Positions 41,549 to 51,706 of a stretch of 64,000 bases of DNA are shown here, in pieces. The notes below the pieces were generated by a model that made no database searches, was not told where the DNA came from, and saw only the letters and a program-made list of their open reading frames with translations. A program made the position numbers and the translations under genes. The DNA is from Pyxidicoccus xibeiensis (GTDB taxonomy: Bacteria > Myxococcota > Myxococcia > Myxococcales > Myxococcaceae). Each line of letters starts with the position of its first letter. Within the stretch, counting starts at the first letter, position 1. Where the stretch lies: the NCBI RefSeq assembly GCF_024198175.1, contig NZ_JAJVKV010000003.1, positions 620,001 through 684,000 on the forward strand. Reading direction: 5' to 3'.

Positions 41549-41634
41549 TCGCGGGGGGTGGGGCCGCGGAATGACGTGCACACGTCATTTCGCCCGCGGG
41601 TATGGTGCGTGCGCCGACAGCCACGCGAGGCCCC

Positions 41635-42423
41635 ATGTCGTTGAAGGTGATGACGTTCAATGTCCTGCAGGGGGGCGAGGAGCGATTCGACGCCATCGTC
41701 GACTTCCTCGCCCGGCAGTCTCCGGACGTGCTGGTGCTCCAGGAGTGCCTGGGCTGGGACGACGGCGGGCGCCTGCGCCGGGTGGCCGAGGCGCTGGGGG
41801 TGCCCCAGGACGACGCGCACCAGGTGCTGGGACAGTCCCGCTCGCGAGGAAGCGGACGCTGCTACCACGTGGCCGTGGTGAGCCGCCCGCCCCTGCGCTC
41901 CGTGAATGTGCACAACAACCGGCACTTCCTGGGGCACTGCATCGTGCAGTGTGAAATCGAGGCGAATGGCCCGGTGACGCTGTTCGGGACGCACTTCGAT
42001 GCGCACCACGAGAAGCTGCGGTACGTGGAGGCGCGCTACCTGCGCTCGCTGCTGGACGCGACGGAGTTCCGCGAGAAGCAGTACCTGCTGGCCGGAGACC
42101 TCAACTCGCTGTCGCGCAAGGACCCGTATCCCGTGGACCTGGGAGACCGGCTGCGCCGGGCGGGAACGGACAAGTTCAGCCATCCCCCGCGCTTCGACGT
42201 CATCGACGACGTGGAGGAGTACGGCTGGGTGGACACGCTGCCGGAGCGGCCGGCCTCGTCGAAGTGGGTGACGGCGAGGCGGAACCGGGGCGGCGTGACG
42301 ATTGACTACCGCACGGACTATGTCTTCGCGTCACCGAGGATGGCGGAGCGGCTCGTCTCGGCGGAGGTCATTGACGTGGGCGAGCTGTCCGACCACAACC
42401 CGCTGGTGGCGACGTTCCGCTGA
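41635..42423 (+). CDS. EEP-family endonuclease/phosphatase
   Basis: This is a 262-residue single-domain protein. It has the family's active-site series: MTFNVLQGG at the N-terminus, QECLGWD (metal-binding Glu), GTHFDAHH, the central AGDLNSLS, DYRTDYVFAS, and C-terminal SDHNPLVATF. It has no signal peptide, so it is cytosolic, unlike the lipoprotein relative encoded at 28480. Substrate could be DNA, RNA or a phosphodiester; AP-endonuclease activity is not excluded. CGCGAGG lies upstream of the ATG. Confidence 0.88.
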   Translation: MSLKVMTFNVLQGGEERFDAIVDFLARQSPDVLVLQECLGWDDGGRLRRVAEALGVPQDDAHQVLGQSRSRGSGRCYHVAVVSRPPLRSVNVHNNRHFLGHCIVQCEIEANGPVTLFGTHFDAHHEKLRYVEARYLRSLLDATEFREKQYLLAGDLNSLSRKDPYPVDLGDRLRRAGTDKFSHPPRFDVIDDVEEYGWVDTLPERPASSKWVTARRNRGGVTIDYRTDYVFASPRMAERLVSAEVIDVGELSDHNPLVATFR

Positions 42424-42442
42424 TTCTTCGGAAGGAGGGGCC

Positions 42443-42928
42443 ATGGCCCGCACGGACAGCTTCGTGGAGTACACGGTGGAGTTGCTGGAGAAACTGGGGC
42501 CCGTGCAGTCGCGGAGGATGTTCGGTGCCTGGGGGCTGTGGTTCGGCGGGCGGATGTTCGCGGTCGTCTCGGACGGGCAGCTGTTCCTGAAGACGGACGA
42601 CGTCACCAAGGCGGACTTCCAGGCCGGTGGGGGCCGGCCCCTCGTCTTCGAGACCGACGGCAAGCCGCTGGAGACGAGCTACTGGACTCCGCCGGCGGAC
42701 ACGGCGGATGACGCGTATGCGCTGCTGCCCTGGGCGCGCAAGGCGGTGGACGCGGCCCAGCGCGCCGCGCTCAAGAAGGCGCCGAAGAAGAAGGCCGCGG
42801 TGAAGAAGGCGGCTCCGGCGAAGAAGGCGGCTCCAGTGAAGAAGAAGGCCGCGGTGAAGAAGGCGGCTCCGGCGAAGAAGCGCACCGCCGCGAAGAAGAC
42901 CGCACGCAAGCCCGCTTCACGCCGCTGA
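42443..42928 (+). CDS. TfoX N-terminal-domain protein with histone-H1-like tail
   Basis: This is a 161-residue protein. Residues 1-105 match the TfoX/Sxy N-terminal domain (RRMFGAWGLWFGGRMFAVVS, then LFLKTDD). The remaining 55 residues are almost only Lys, Ala, Pro and Arg, with two copies of a KKAAVKKAAPAKK-type repeat, like histone H1 or bacterial HU tails. It should bind DNA non-specifically. GAAGGAGG sets the ATG. TfoX in gamma-proteobacteria activates competence genes; that role is not implied by this domain alone. Confidence 0.88.
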   Translation: MARTDSFVEYTVELLEKLGPVQSRRMFGAWGLWFGGRMFAVVSDGQLFLKTDDVTKADFQAGGGRPLVFETDGKPLETSYWTPPADTADDAYALLPWARKAVDAAQRAALKKAPKKKAAVKKAAPAKKAAPVKKKAAVKKAAPAKKRTAAKKTARKPASRR

Positions 42929-42984
42929 CGCTCCTCCGTCTCCGCGGCGGACGGGTCGAACGTCACCAGAACGCAGCGGCCGAT

Positions 42985-43713
42985 TCATCGATGCTGCTTG
43001 GAGCCTCGTGCTTCGAAGACGGCGCCCGTGAGGCCATGGGTGAAGACCTTCGAGGGCGGCAGGCCGAACATCCCGCGAAACAGTCGGGAGAAATGGGCCG
43101 AGTCGTAGAAGCCCGCGGCGTGCGCGACTTCGGTGAGGCTTCGGCCTTTGAGTGCGAGCGCGGTGGCCGCCTGCATCCGGTGCCAGGCGCGAAATGCGCC
43201 CACCGGGACGCCGACCTGCTCTCTGAAGCGATGTTCGACGAGGGAAGTGGAGGCCCCCACCCGCTGCGCCAGCACCACCGCATCGGAGGGTTCGTCGTCG
43301 GGTGTGGAAAGAAACGCAGCGACGCGAGCGATGCGTGCGTCGACCGTCAGCGGACAGGGTCCTAGATTCAGGGCGTTCTGGAAGAGCTCGGTCCAGGGTT
43401 CTGACCTTCGCGTAGCGAGGGCCGTTTCGACTGCTGCGCGCAACGCGCCTGCGTCGACCCGCTGGCTGAGTCCCGCGCCCGGCTCCAGGAACAACACTGC
43501 TGCGCGTCCGCCATGAAAGTCGAGCGCATGCCACTGCCACCCACGCACGAAGGCGGCTTCGTGCTGTTCGACGTGGCCGTCGCCTTCGACGAGGTCAAAC
43601 GCATCATCGAGCCCCACGAGCACGGCGTTGGCGGCGAACCGATGCCTGGGTAGCTCGTGGAAGCGGCCGACGTACAGCGCTCTGCCTCCGCCCAGCAACA
43701 AGTGGCTCTGCAT
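42985..43713 (-). CDS. AraC-family transcriptional regulator
   Basis: This 242-residue protein has a cupin-like N-terminal sensing domain and a C-terminal AraC DNA-binding domain (about 145-235). The first helix-turn-helix is VVLAQRVGASTSLVEHRFRE and the second SLTEVAHAAGFYDSAHFSRL, followed by FRGMFGLPPSK. It is divergent from the acyl-CoA synthetase gene, with 64 bases between starts, and may regulate it. The start is uncertain: ATG 43713 or 43725, neither with a clear ribosome-binding site. Confidence 0.85.
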   Translation of the reverse strand: MQSHLLLGGGRALYVGRFHELPRHRFAANAVLVGLDDAFDLVEGDGHVEQHEAAFVRGWQWHALDFHGGRAAVLFLEPGAGLSQRVDAGALRAAVETALATRRSEPWTELFQNALNLGPCPLTVDARIARVAAFLSTPDDEPSDAVVLAQRVGASTSLVEHRFREQVGVPVGAFRAWHRMQAATALALKGRSLTEVAHAAGFYDSAHFSRLFRGMFGLPPSKVFTHGLTGAVFEARGSKQHR

Positions 43714-43777
43714 ATGCAGAATCATACAAGCGTGGACGATGCGCCGCACGTAGCTTGGTGCGTTCAGAGGAGGCCCC

Positions 43778-45625
43778 ATGGCCGATGAACACCCGTCCCT
43801 TTCCCAGATGATTCTCGACCGGGCGCTCGCGTCGCCGCATCGCGTCGCATTCCGTGTGCGACGGGACGACGCCTATGTCGATGTCCCCTGGTCGGAGCTG
43901 CTCCCGCGCATCGAAGCCATCGCGTCGGGGCTGCTGAGCGCCGGTCCGGTGGACGACGGCGCGTGCATCACCATCGTCGGCAACACCACGATGGAGTCGT
44001 GTCTCGTCGACTTCGCGGCACTGAGCGTCGGCCTCAAGACGGTCCCTGTCTACGCGAGCCTGCTGCCGGAAGAGGTCGGCTACATGCACGTGGACACCGC
44101 CGCACAGCTCATCATCGTGGATGACGCGAGTCAGCTCGCCAAGGTGCGAGCCTTTCGAGAGGGCTTCACGTTCTTCGAAAGGCGCTACTCGCCGGCCGAG
44201 CTCGGCGCCCGAGCGAGGGTGGTGGTCATCCATCCGGCCGGTCTCGCTCCCGCGGACGATTGGGAGAGCCTGGAGAGCCTCGAGGCCCGGGGTCGCGCCC
44301 GCCGAGCAGCGCTGGAGGATGAGCTGCGTCGGAGAGCGTCGCTGATCCGGCGCGAGCACGTCGCGACCTTCACCTATACCTCGGGAACCACCGGAGCCCC
44401 GAAGGCGGTGATTCAAACCCACGACAACATGTTGGCGATGCTCGAAGACGTCGCCGACGCGAGGCTGTTGGATGACACCGTGCTCACGCACGGCTTGCTT
44501 CTCTTCCTACCCGCTGCGCACTCCTTCGGGCGAATGGTGGAGTTCGCGGGTCCGTTCTTCGGCGCGCCGCTGGTCATGTCGTCGGTGCCCACGCTGGCAG
44601 CGGATCTCCTCGCTGCGCGCCCGGGGTTCTTCCCGGCGGCTCCGCGTGTCTTCGAGAAGATGATGGCGAAGATCACGAGCGCCATCGAGAGCGAGCAGGG
44701 GTTGCGACGATGGGTCTTGGACTGGGCCCTGGGCGTGGGGGGGCAGGTCGCGTCCCGTCGCGCTGCCGGCAAGTCGCTGCCGGTGTTGCTGGAAGCTCAG
44801 CGGAGGCTGGCGGACCGCCTCGTGCTGGCGAAGCTGCGCGCTCGCCTGGGTCTGGACAACGCTTCCGTTCTTCTCTCGGGAGCCGCTGCGCTCCGCGTAG
44901 ACGTACAGATGTTCTTTCTCTCTTTGGGTCTGACCGTCCTGGAAGCCTACGGACTGACGGAGACGTGCCCTGGCTTGACCGTCAATCGCAAAGAGAACGT
45001 GCGTCCAGGGACCGTTGGGAGGCCGTTCAAGCGGTGCGAACTCAAGGTGGGGCCCGATGGTGAGCTCCTTGCTCGCGGGCCGAACATCTCCCGAGGCTAC
45101 TGGAATCGCCCGGATGCAACGGCTGAAGCCTTCGATGACGACGGCTGGTTCCGGACGGGAGACCTCGGCTCCATCGACTCGGAGGGGTTCGTCCGGATTA
45201 CCGGGCGGAAGAAGGAGCTGCTCAAGACGAGCGGTGGAAAATACGTAGCGCCGCTGAAGGTCGAGGCACTGCTCAAGCGACACCCGCTCGTCCAGGAGGC
45301 GGTCGTGATTGGCGAGGGGCGGAATTACTGTACGGCCGTGTTTGCGCTCGACGCGGAGATACTCGCCGAGGTGGCTCGGCGCGAGGGCATTCCCGCGGAT
45401 CCGGCGCACCCGCGAATCCACGAGGTCCTGCAGACACTCGTCGCGGAAGCGAACTCGGGCCTGGCGTCCTTCGAGCGCATCAAGACGTTTCGTGTGTCAC
45501 CCGGTCCGTTCACGGTGGACGGTGGCGAGCTCACGGCGTCGCTGAAGGTCAAGCGCCACACGGTCGTTCGGAAGCACGCGGCGTTGATTGAGTCGATGTA
45601 CGGGGCCCCGGAGTCGCCGCACTGA
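43778..45625 (+). CDS. Long-chain acyl-CoA synthetase (AMP-forming)
   Basis: This is a 615-residue ANL-superfamily enzyme. The P-loop is FTYTSGTTGAPKA near 204-216, the A5 motif AYGLTETCPG near 390, the A7-A8 region DGWFRTGDLGSID with GRKKELLKTSGGKYV, and a C-terminal KVKRH in place of the usual catalytic-Lys segment. The length and the GRKKELLKTSGG motif are typical of the long-chain (ACSL) branch. It activates fatty acids with ATP and CoA for lipid synthesis or beta-oxidation. GAGGAGG precedes the ATG. The adjacent AraC gene is a likely regulator. Confidence 0.9.
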   Translation: MADEHPSLSQMILDRALASPHRVAFRVRRDDAYVDVPWSELLPRIEAIASGLLSAGPVDDGACITIVGNTTMESCLVDFAALSVGLKTVPVYASLLPEEVGYMHVDTAAQLIIVDDASQLAKVRAFREGFTFFERRYSPAELGARARVVVIHPAGLAPADDWESLESLEARGRARRAALEDELRRRASLIRREHVATFTYTSGTTGAPKAVIQTHDNMLAMLEDVADARLLDDTVLTHGLLLFLPAAHSFGRMVEFAGPFFGAPLVMSSVPTLAADLLAARPGFFPAAPRVFEKMMAKITSAIESEQGLRRWVLDWALGVGGQVASRRAAGKSLPVLLEAQRRLADRLVLAKLRARLGLDNASVLLSGAAALRVDVQMFFLSLGLTVLEAYGLTETCPGLTVNRKENVRPGTVGRPFKRCELKVGPDGELLARGPNISRGYWNRPDATAEAFDDDGWFRTGDLGSIDSEGFVRITGRKKELLKTSGGKYVAPLKVEALLKRHPLVQEAVVIGEGRNYCTAVFALDAEILAEVARREGIPADPAHPRIHEVLQTLVAEANSGLASFERIKTFRVSPGPFTVDGGELTASLKVKRHTVVRKHAALIESMYGAPESPH

Positions 45626-45641
45626 ACGAGTGCCTCGGACC

Positions 45642-45664
45642 GGGGCTGGCCTGACGCGAGCCCC
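45642..45664. terminator. Short hairpin between convergent acyl-CoA synthetase genes
   Basis: GGGGCT (45642-45647) and AGCCCC (45659-45664) can pair around an 11-base loop in the 41-base gap between two convergent stops. The stem is short, so the call is weak. Confidence 0.3.
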
Positions 45665-45666
45665 AC

Positions 45667-47316
45667 TCACGCTGTCTTGATGGCCGCCGCGTCCTCCAGG
45701 CCCAGCTCGGCCACGGACAGCTCGCGCATCCGGAACTTCTGTACCTTGCCCGTCACCGTCATCGGGAACGCGTCCACGAACTTCCAGTAGCGCGGCACCT
45801 TGTACGTGGAGATGCGGCCCGCGCAGTGCTTCGTCAGCTCCTCCGGCGTGAGCGTCACGCCCGGCTTCGGCTTCACCCAGGCCATCACCTCCTCGCCGTA
45901 CTTCTTGCTGGGCACGCCGATGACCTGCGCCTCGCTCACGCCCGGGTGCGTGTGCAGGAACTCCTCCACCTCGCGCGGGTAGATGTTCTCGCCGCCCCGG
46001 ATGACCATGTCCTTGATGCGGCCGACAATCTTCACGTACCCGTCCGCGTCCATCGTGGCCAGGTCGCCGGTGTGCATCCACCCCGCCGCGTCCACGGCGT
46101 TCGCGGTGGCCTGCGGGTTCTCCCAGTAGCCCAGCATCACGCTGTAGCCGCGCGTACACAGCTCGCCCGGCGCGCCGCGTGGCACCACCGCGCCCGTGTC
46201 CGCGTCGACAATCTTCACCTCGATGTGCGGATGCACGCGCCCCACCGTGGACACGCGCTTGTCCAGCGGGTCATCCAGCGCGCTCTGCGTGGACACCGGC
46301 GACGTCTCCGTCATGCCGTAGCAGATGGTCACCTCGCGCATGTGCATCCGCGACTGCACCTGCTTCATCACCTCCACGGGGCACGGCGAGCCCGCCATGA
46401 CGCCCGTGCGCAGCGACTTCAGGTCGAACTCGCCGAAGCGCGGGTGGTCCAGCTCGGCGATGAACATGGTGGGCACGCCGTACAGCGAGGTGCAGCGCTC
46501 CGCCTGCACCGTTTCCAGCACCGCCAGCGGGTCGAACGCCTCGCCCGGAATCACCATCGTGGCCCCGTGGCTCGTGCAGGCCAGGTTGCCAATCACCATG
46601 CCGAAGCAGTGGTAGAAGGGCACGGGGATGCACACGCGGTCCTCGGGGCCGTAGCGCAGCGCCTCGCCGATGAAGAACCCGTTGTTCAGCACGTTGTGGT
46701 GCGACAGCGTGGCGCCCTTCGGGAAGCCCGTGGTGCCTGACGTGTACTGGATGTTGATGGCGTCATCGAACTGGAGCGACGCCTCGCGCTCTGCCAGGGT
46801 GGCTTCGCCCACGTCCTTGCCCAGCGACAGCAGTTGCTGCCAGTCGTCCTCCAGCACCAGGGACTTGCGCAGGCCGGCGCAGCGCGGGCGGACCTCCTCC
46901 ACCATGGCCTTGTAGTCCGTCTGCCGGAAGCCGCGAGCCAGCAGCAGCACGCTGACGCCGGCCTGGTTGAGCGCGTACTCCAGCTCGGAGGTGCGGTAGG
47001 CGGGGTTGAGGTTGACGAGGATGGCGCCGAGGCGCGCGGTGGCGTACTGCACCACCACCCACTCGAAGCGGTTGGGCGACCAGAGCCCCACCCGGTCCCC
47101 CTTCTGGACTCCCAGGGCCAGCAGGCCCCGCGCCGCCTGCGTCGTGGTGTCCCAGAGCTGACGGTACGTGGCCCGGTAGCCCTGCGAGGCGACCACCAGC
47201 GCCTCCCGGTCTCCATGGCGCTCGACGGTGCGGCGCAGGTTCTCGCCAATCGTCTCCCCGAGCAGCGGGGTGGAGCTGGTGCCGTGGAGATAGGAAGGAA
47301 GCGGGGCGTCGGTCAT
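45667..47316 (-). CDS. Medium/long-chain acyl-CoA synthetase, ACSF2-like
   Basis: This is a 549-residue AMP-binding enzyme. The P-loop is [12 protein letters not shown], followed by [11 protein letters not shown], the [12 protein letters not shown] aspartate motif, [16 protein letters not shown], and the catalytic lysine in [14 protein letters not shown] at the C-terminus. All adenylation motifs are intact. It is shorter than and not closely similar to the convergent synthetase, so it is not a recent duplicate. Its start is 4 bases after the stop of the DNA glycosylase gene, which suggests co-transcription. Confidence 0.92.
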   Translation of the reverse strand: MTDAPLPSYLHGTSSTPLLGETIGENLRRTVERHGDREALVVASQGYRATYRQLWDTTTQAARGLLALGVQKGDRVGLWSPNRFEWVVVQYATARLGAILVNLNPAYRTSELEYALNQAGVSVLLLARGFRQTDYKAMVEEVRPRCAGLRKSLVLEDDWQQLLSLGKDVGEATLAEREASLQFDDAINIQYTSGTTGFPKGATLSHHNVLNNGFFIGEALRYGPEDRVCIPVPFYHCFGMVIGNLACTSHGATMVIPGEAFDPLAVLETVQAERCTSLYGVPTMFIAELDHPRFGEFDLKSLRTGVMAGSPCPVEVMKQVQSRMHMREVTICYGMTETSPVSTQSALDDPLDKRVSTVGRVHPHIEVKIVDADTGAVVPRGAPGELCTRGYSVMLGYWENPQATANAVDAAGWMHTGDLATMDADGYVKIVGRIKDMVIRGGENIYPREVEEFLHTHPGVSEAQVIGVPSKKYGEEVMAWVKPKPGVTLTPEELTKHCAGRISTYKVPRYWKFVDAFPMTVTGKVQKFRMRELSVAELGLEDAAAIKTA

Positions 47317-47320
47317 GCCG

Positions 47321-48214
47321 TCATCGTCCCGCCGTCGGTCGCCGCGCGGCAAGCGCCGAGGCACGGGAGGTGTCCGCCCGGGACGCCTTGCGCCCACGGC
47401 CCACGCGCGGCGCAGCGTCCACGCCCTGACACCCCGCACAGAAGTAGAGGCCCCGCCCGCCCAGCTCCTGGCGCCGCACCTTCGCGCCGCACCGGGGGCA
47501 CGGCAGCCCCTCCCGGCTGTACACGCAGAAGCGCTCCTCGCGCTTGCGTCCGGGCGCTTCCGCCACATACGGCGGTGCCCCGGGCGTGACGACGAGGCCG
47601 TCGCGCGCCCCGTCCTCCAGCATCCGCCGCAGCGCCTCCCACAGTCGCACGAAGCCGGCCTCGTCCAGCTCACACGCCGGCATCAGCGGCGGCAGGCCCG
47701 CGAGGAACAGCCCCTCCGCGCGAAGGATGTTCCCCACCCCGGAGACGCGGGACTGGTCCAGCAGCGCCAGCGCCAGCGGCCCCCGGCAGCGCCGCAGCAG
47801 CGCCAGGGCCCGCTCGGGGGAAGCGTCCGCGCGCAGCGGGTCCTCGCCCAGCCTCGCGCGCAGGGCGGCCTCCTCGTCGGGCTCCAGCAGCTCGCACGCC
47901 GAAGGCCCGGACAGGTGCAGCGTGGCGAAGGCAGACGCCAGCCGCAGCCGGCAGGCCTCCGAGGCCGGGGGCGCCCCACTCCGGAAGTGGCGGATGCGTC
48001 CGAAGAGGCCCAGGTGGATGTGCAGCCGGACGCCGCCCTCGAAGGTGTGGAACAGGTGCTTGCCGTGCGCCTCCACGGCGGTGAGCGCGCGGCCCGACAG
48101 GACACGCGCCCCTTCCGCGAAGCGCCCCTGCGGTGAGTCCACGGTGAAGCGCCGTCCAACCAGCCAGCGGCGGTGGACGCGGGCAACCCGGTGGATGCTG
48201 TGACCTTCAGGCAT
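47321..48214 (-). CDS. Nei/Fpg-family DNA glycosylase
   Basis: This is a 297-residue base-excision-repair enzyme. The ATG is set by the need for Pro2 and Glu3 (MPEGHSIHR), the catalytic N-terminus of the family. The helix-two-turn-helix segment includes [16 protein letters not shown], and a zinc finger ([11 protein letters not shown], then YFCAGCQ) sits near residues 240-265. A basic Ala/Arg tail follows. MPEGHS and the finger point to the Nei (endonuclease VIII) branch, which removes oxidised pyrimidines. It precedes the acyl-CoA synthetase by 4 bases with no obvious functional link. Confidence 0.92.
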   Translation of the reverse strand: MPEGHSIHRVARVHRRWLVGRRFTVDSPQGRFAEGARVLSGRALTAVEAHGKHLFHTFEGGVRLHIHLGLFGRIRHFRSGAPPASEACRLRLASAFATLHLSGPSACELLEPDEEAALRARLGEDPLRADASPERALALLRRCRGPLALALLDQSRVSGVGNILRAEGLFLAGLPPLMPACELDEAGFVRLWEALRRMLEDGARDGLVVTPGAPPYVAEAPGRKREERFCVYSREGLPCPRCGAKVRRQELGGRGLYFCAGCQGVDAAPRVGRGRKASRADTSRASALAARRPTAGR

Positions 48215-48363
48215 CCCCCCAGGTAACGTGAAGCGTCCCCACCCGCCACCCTCGGCACTGCCGGCTGCCCGGACGGCCTCCTGTCCTACATGTGTCTCCT
48301 GGGTCGCGGGAATAAATTCCAGCCGTGCTCCCCGCACATGCAACGCGTTAAATGAGGAGGCTC

Positions 48364-49209
48364 ATGGACGATTCCAACGCCAGGCTGGTCGCGGCCCTGC
48401 TCGAAGCGCGGCAGCGCCACTGCTTCCCTCCAGACGTGCGCCGCGCCGCGCCCGAGTTCGTCGGGCAGGTGCTCGGCCTGCTCTTCCCGCACTTCGCCGA
48501 GCGACTGGAGTGTACGGCCGCCGCCGTCCGCCGTGACGTCACCACCGTGGAGGCCAGCCTCCACCGCATCCGCGAGACGCTGGCCCCGCTGTACCCCGAA
48601 ATCAACCCGGCCCTGCCCGCGCGCTTCATGGAGCGGCTGCCGGGCCTCTACGAGTGGCTGCGCCAGGACGCCCAGGCCATCTTCGAGGCCGACCCCGCCG
48701 CCCGCACGGTGGACGAGGTCATCCTCACGTACCCGGGCTTCTACGCCATCGCCATCTACCGCGTGGCCAATGCCCTCCAGGCCCTGGGCTTCCCGCTGCT
48801 GCCGCGCCTGCTCACCGAGTACGCCCACCAGCGCACCGGCGTGGACATCCACCCCGGCGCCACCATCGGCCGGCGCTTCGTCATCGACCACGGCACCGGT
48901 GTCGTCATCGGCGAGACGACGCTCATCGGGGACAACGTGAAGCTGTACCAGGGCGTCACGCTGGGCGCCCTGATGGTGGAGAAGGGCCTGGCGGACAAGA
49001 AGCGCCACCCCACCATCGAGGACGACGTGGTGGTGTACGCCAACGCCACCATCCTCGGCGGTGAGACGGTGGTGGGCCGGGGCAGCATCATCGCCGGCAA
49101 CGCCTGGCTCACGCAGAGCGTCCCCTCGCAGTCCGTCGTTACCCGCCGCAGCGAAGTGCGTCCCCGCGGCGCGGATGGCACCCTGGACGCACTCGAGTTC
49201 CATATCTGA
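48364..49209 (+). CDS. cysE: Serine O-acetyltransferase
   Basis: This is a 281-residue enzyme for the first step of cysteine synthesis (serine plus acetyl-CoA to O-acetylserine). The N-terminal helical domain of about 150 residues is followed by the left-handed beta-helix (GVDIHPGATIGRRFVIDHGT, then GVVIGETTLIGDNVKLYQG). It contains the catalytic DH pair and the GGETVVGRGSIIAGNAWL segment. The sequence ends in DALEFHI, and a C-terminal Ile is what CysK binds in cysteine synthase complexes. AGGAGG is 3 bases before the ATG. cysK follows 48 bases later. Confidence 0.93.
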   Translation: MDDSNARLVAALLEARQRHCFPPDVRRAAPEFVGQVLGLLFPHFAERLECTAAAVRRDVTTVEASLHRIRETLAPLYPEINPALPARFMERLPGLYEWLRQDAQAIFEADPAARTVDEVILTYPGFYAIAIYRVANALQALGFPLLPRLLTEYAHQRTGVDIHPGATIGRRFVIDHGTGVVIGETTLIGDNVKLYQGVTLGALMVEKGLADKKRHPTIEDDVVVYANATILGGETVVGRGSIIAGNAWLTQSVPSQSVVTRRSEVRPRGADGTLDALEFHI

Positions 49210-49257
49210 TGTGAACCGCCACACCCCTGCGCAGCCCCACCCGACGAGGCCCATGAC

Positions 49258-50181
49258 ATGAAGGCGAACAGCATCCTCGACACCATCGGTAATACGCCGC
49301 ACGTGCGCATCAACCGGCTGTTCCCGTCCCGCGTGACGGTGCACATGAAGCTCGAGCGCGCCAACCCGGGCGGCAGCATCAAGGACCGCATCGCCCTGTC
49401 CATGATCGAGGACGCGGAGAAGCGCGGCATCCTCAAGAAGGACAGCATCATCATCGAGCCGACGTCCGGGAACACTGGCATTGGCCTGGCCATGGTGGCC
49501 GCGGTGAAGGGCTACAAGCTGGTGCTCGTCATGCCGGACTCCATGAGCATCGAGCGCCGCCGCCTGATGGCCGCCTACGGCGCCACCTTCGAGCTCACCC
49601 CGCGAGCCCAGGGCATGAAGGGCGCCATCGCCCGCGCCCAGGAGCTGGTGTCCCAGGTCCCCAATGCGTGGATGCCGCAGCAGTTCGAGAACGAGGCCAA
49701 CATCGAGGTGCACCGCCGCACCACCGTGCAGGAAATCCTCAAGGACTTCCCGGACGGCCTGGACTACCTCATCACCGGCGTGGGCACCGGCGGCCACATC
49801 ACCGCGTGCGCCGAGGAGCTGAAGAAGAAGTGGCCGAAGCTGAAGGTGTTCGCGGTGGAGCCGGTGAAGTCCCCCGTCATCAGCGGCGGCGCGCCCGGCC
49901 CGCACCCCATCCAGGGCATCGGCGCGGGCTTCATCCCGAAGAACCTCCACAAGGAGGCGCTCGACGGCGCCATCCAGGTGAACGAGGAGGACGCCTTCGA
50001 GTTCACCCGCCGCTCCGCGCGCGAGGAGGGCATCTTCGTGGGCATCTCCTCCGGCGCCGCGCTGGCCGCCGTGAGTCAGAAGCTGGGCGAGATGCCGGAC
50101 GGCAGCCGCGTGCTGTGCTTCTGCTACGACACGGGCGAGCGCTATCTCTCCATCGAGACGCTCTTCCCCGCCCAGCAGTAG
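49258..50181 (+). CDS. cysK: Cysteine synthase A
   Basis: This is a 307-residue PLP enzyme that converts O-acetylserine and sulfide to cysteine. The PLP lysine is in [10 protein letters not shown] (near 43). The substrate loop is [12 protein letters not shown] near 69, the PLP-phosphate loop [10 protein letters not shown] near 178, and the C-terminal GISSGAA serine motif is intact. Length and motifs are normal. It is clearly in an operon with cysE. The stop is 3 bases from the convergent aminotransferase stop. Confidence 0.95.
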   Translation: MKANSILDTIGNTPHVRINRLFPSRVTVHMKLERANPGGSIKDRIALSMIEDAEKRGILKKDSIIIEPTSGNTGIGLAMVAAVKGYKLVLVMPDSMSIERRRLMAAYGATFELTPRAQGMKGAIARAQELVSQVPNAWMPQQFENEANIEVHRRTTVQEILKDFPDGLDYLITGVGTGGHITACAEELKKKWPKLKVFAVEPVKSPVISGGAPGPHPIQGIGAGFIPKNLHKEALDGAIQVNEEDAFEFTRRSAREEGIFVGISSGAALAAVSQKLGEMPDGSRVLCFCYDTGERYLSIETLFPAQQ

Positions 50182-50184
50182 CCG

Positions 50185-51321
50185 TCAGCGGCGGTACGTC
50201 CGCACCAGCTCCACCAGCCGGTCCATCTCCTCGGGCAGGTTGTAGAAGTGGGGCGACAGGCGGATGCGGCCGCGGCGCACGGAGTGGGCGACGTTCCGCT
50301 CGGCGAGCCAGGCGCCGAGCGGGCGCGCCTCGCCCTGCGGCGGCAGGAAGGTGAGGATGCCCGCACGGTGCTCCGGCGCGGGCCCCACATCGCAGCCGAA
50401 GACGCGCAGCCCTTCCTCCAGCCTGGCGAGCAGCTCGCGGATGCGCGCCTCGATGACGTCCAGCCCCACCTCCTGCAGCAGCTCCAGCGCGGTGCCCAGC
50501 GCGTAGATGCCGGTGTACGCGGCGCTGCCCTCCTCCAGCTTGCCGGCGTCGGGGCGCAGCTCGAAGTGGCTGCGGTTGAAGTTCCACGCGTCGGTGGTGC
50601 TGCGCCAGCCCACCAGCACCGGGCGCAGCCGGGGCAGCACCTGCTTCGCGACGTACAGCACGCCGATGCCGGCGATGCCGAGCATCCACTTGTGGCTGTC
50701 CGCGCTGAGGAAGTGGATGCGGCTCTTCTTCACGTCCACGGGGATGCAGCCCACGCTCTGGATGCCGTCCACGCAGAGCAGGACGCCGGCGCGCTCGCAC
50801 AGGGCGCCAATGGCATCCAGGTCCGTGCGGTGGCCGGTGGCGAACTGCACGGAGGACACCGCCACCAGCCGCGTGCGCGGGGTGAGGGCCGCGGCCACCG
50901 CCTCGGGCGTGACGCCGCCGAAGGACGCCTCGATTTCGCGCACCGTGACGCCGCGGTCCTTCAGGTGCAGCCACGGGTAGACGTTGGACGGGTACTCCAG
51001 CGCGGAGGCCACGGCCACCTCGTCGCCGGGCTTCCAGTCCAGCCCCTCGGCCACCAGCCCCAGGCCGTGGCTGGTGTTGCGCACGAAGGCGATTTCCCCC
51101 GGCTCGGCGTTGAGCGTCCGGGCGGCCAGCGCGCGCACCCGCTCGCAGTGGGCCTCCCAGCCACGCTCGTGCTTGATGCCGTGGTAGACGAGGTCGTCCA
51201 TCCACCCGCGCACGGCCTCGGCCGCTCGCAGGCTGGTGGGCGCCACGCCGGCATGGTTGAGGTAGAGCTGCTCCTGGAGCACGGGGAACAGGGCGCGGTA
51301 GGACTCGAGCGAGCGCGTCAT
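50185..51321 (-). CDS. Class V aminotransferase (cysteine-desulfurase-like)
   Basis: This 378-residue PLP enzyme has the class V fold. Motifs include NHAGVAPTS at the start, FVRNTSHGLGLVAEGL, the VCVDGIQSVG-type aspartate LLCVDGIQSVGCIPVDV, and the PLP lysine in FLSADSHKWMLG. No desulfurase Cys loop is obvious at the C-terminus, so a true SufS/IscS activity is doubtful; isopenicillin N epimerase-like or selenocysteine-lyase-like members are alternatives. It is convergent with cysK. ATG 51321 was chosen over upstream codons because it begins the conserved part. Confidence 0.87.
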   Translation of the reverse strand: MTRSLESYRALFPVLQEQLYLNHAGVAPTSLRAAEAVRGWMDDLVYHGIKHERGWEAHCERVRALAARTLNAEPGEIAFVRNTSHGLGLVAEGLDWKPGDEVAVASALEYPSNVYPWLHLKDRGVTVREIEASFGGVTPEAVAAALTPRTRLVAVSSVQFATGHRTDLDAIGALCERAGVLLCVDGIQSVGCIPVDVKKSRIHFLSADSHKWMLGIAGIGVLYVAKQVLPRLRPVLVGWRSTTDAWNFNRSHFELRPDAGKLEEGSAAYTGIYALGTALELLQEVGLDVIEARIRELLARLEEGLRVFGCDVGPAPEHRAGILTFLPPQGEARPLGAWLAERNVAHSVRRGRIRLSPHFYNLPEEMDRLVELVRTYRR

Positions 51322-51706
51322 GCCGGCGAGTGTAGCCGTGCGTCCCGCCCCCGACGGTCCTCGTTCAGCGAGGCGTTTCCGGGCGTACACCCCCGGCACA
51401 GGCCTCCACCTCACGGTGAGTCGCGGTGCCCGCCGGCCGGGTGGGCTCGGGTGTGCGGGCGACCCGGGGTGAGCGAAAAGTGACCGGTGAAATTGCCCGG
51501 AAAATACCCCTCCGGCGTATCTCCATTGGAAGTTCCTCAGTCGTGGTTCCTTGGTTACACGATTGGGGCACGTGCCATCCCGGTGCTATCCGGCCCCTGC
51601 CCCGGGGTGGCGCGTGTGACTTCCAACCGGCGCTGACTGTCGGCCCGCGCGGACTCCCTGGTGGGGAAGGCTGCGCCTGGGACGCGCCTCGCGTAGCGTG
51701 CGACGC
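51322..51706. other. Divergent promoter region
   Basis: This 385-base spacer lies between the class V aminotransferase and the 5-oxoprolinase operon. It is less GC-rich around 51476-51570 and contains CGGAAAATACCCC (51498-51510), which recurs with one change at 56088-56100. I see no small gene, hairpin terminator or recognisable riboswitch. Confidence 0.4.
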
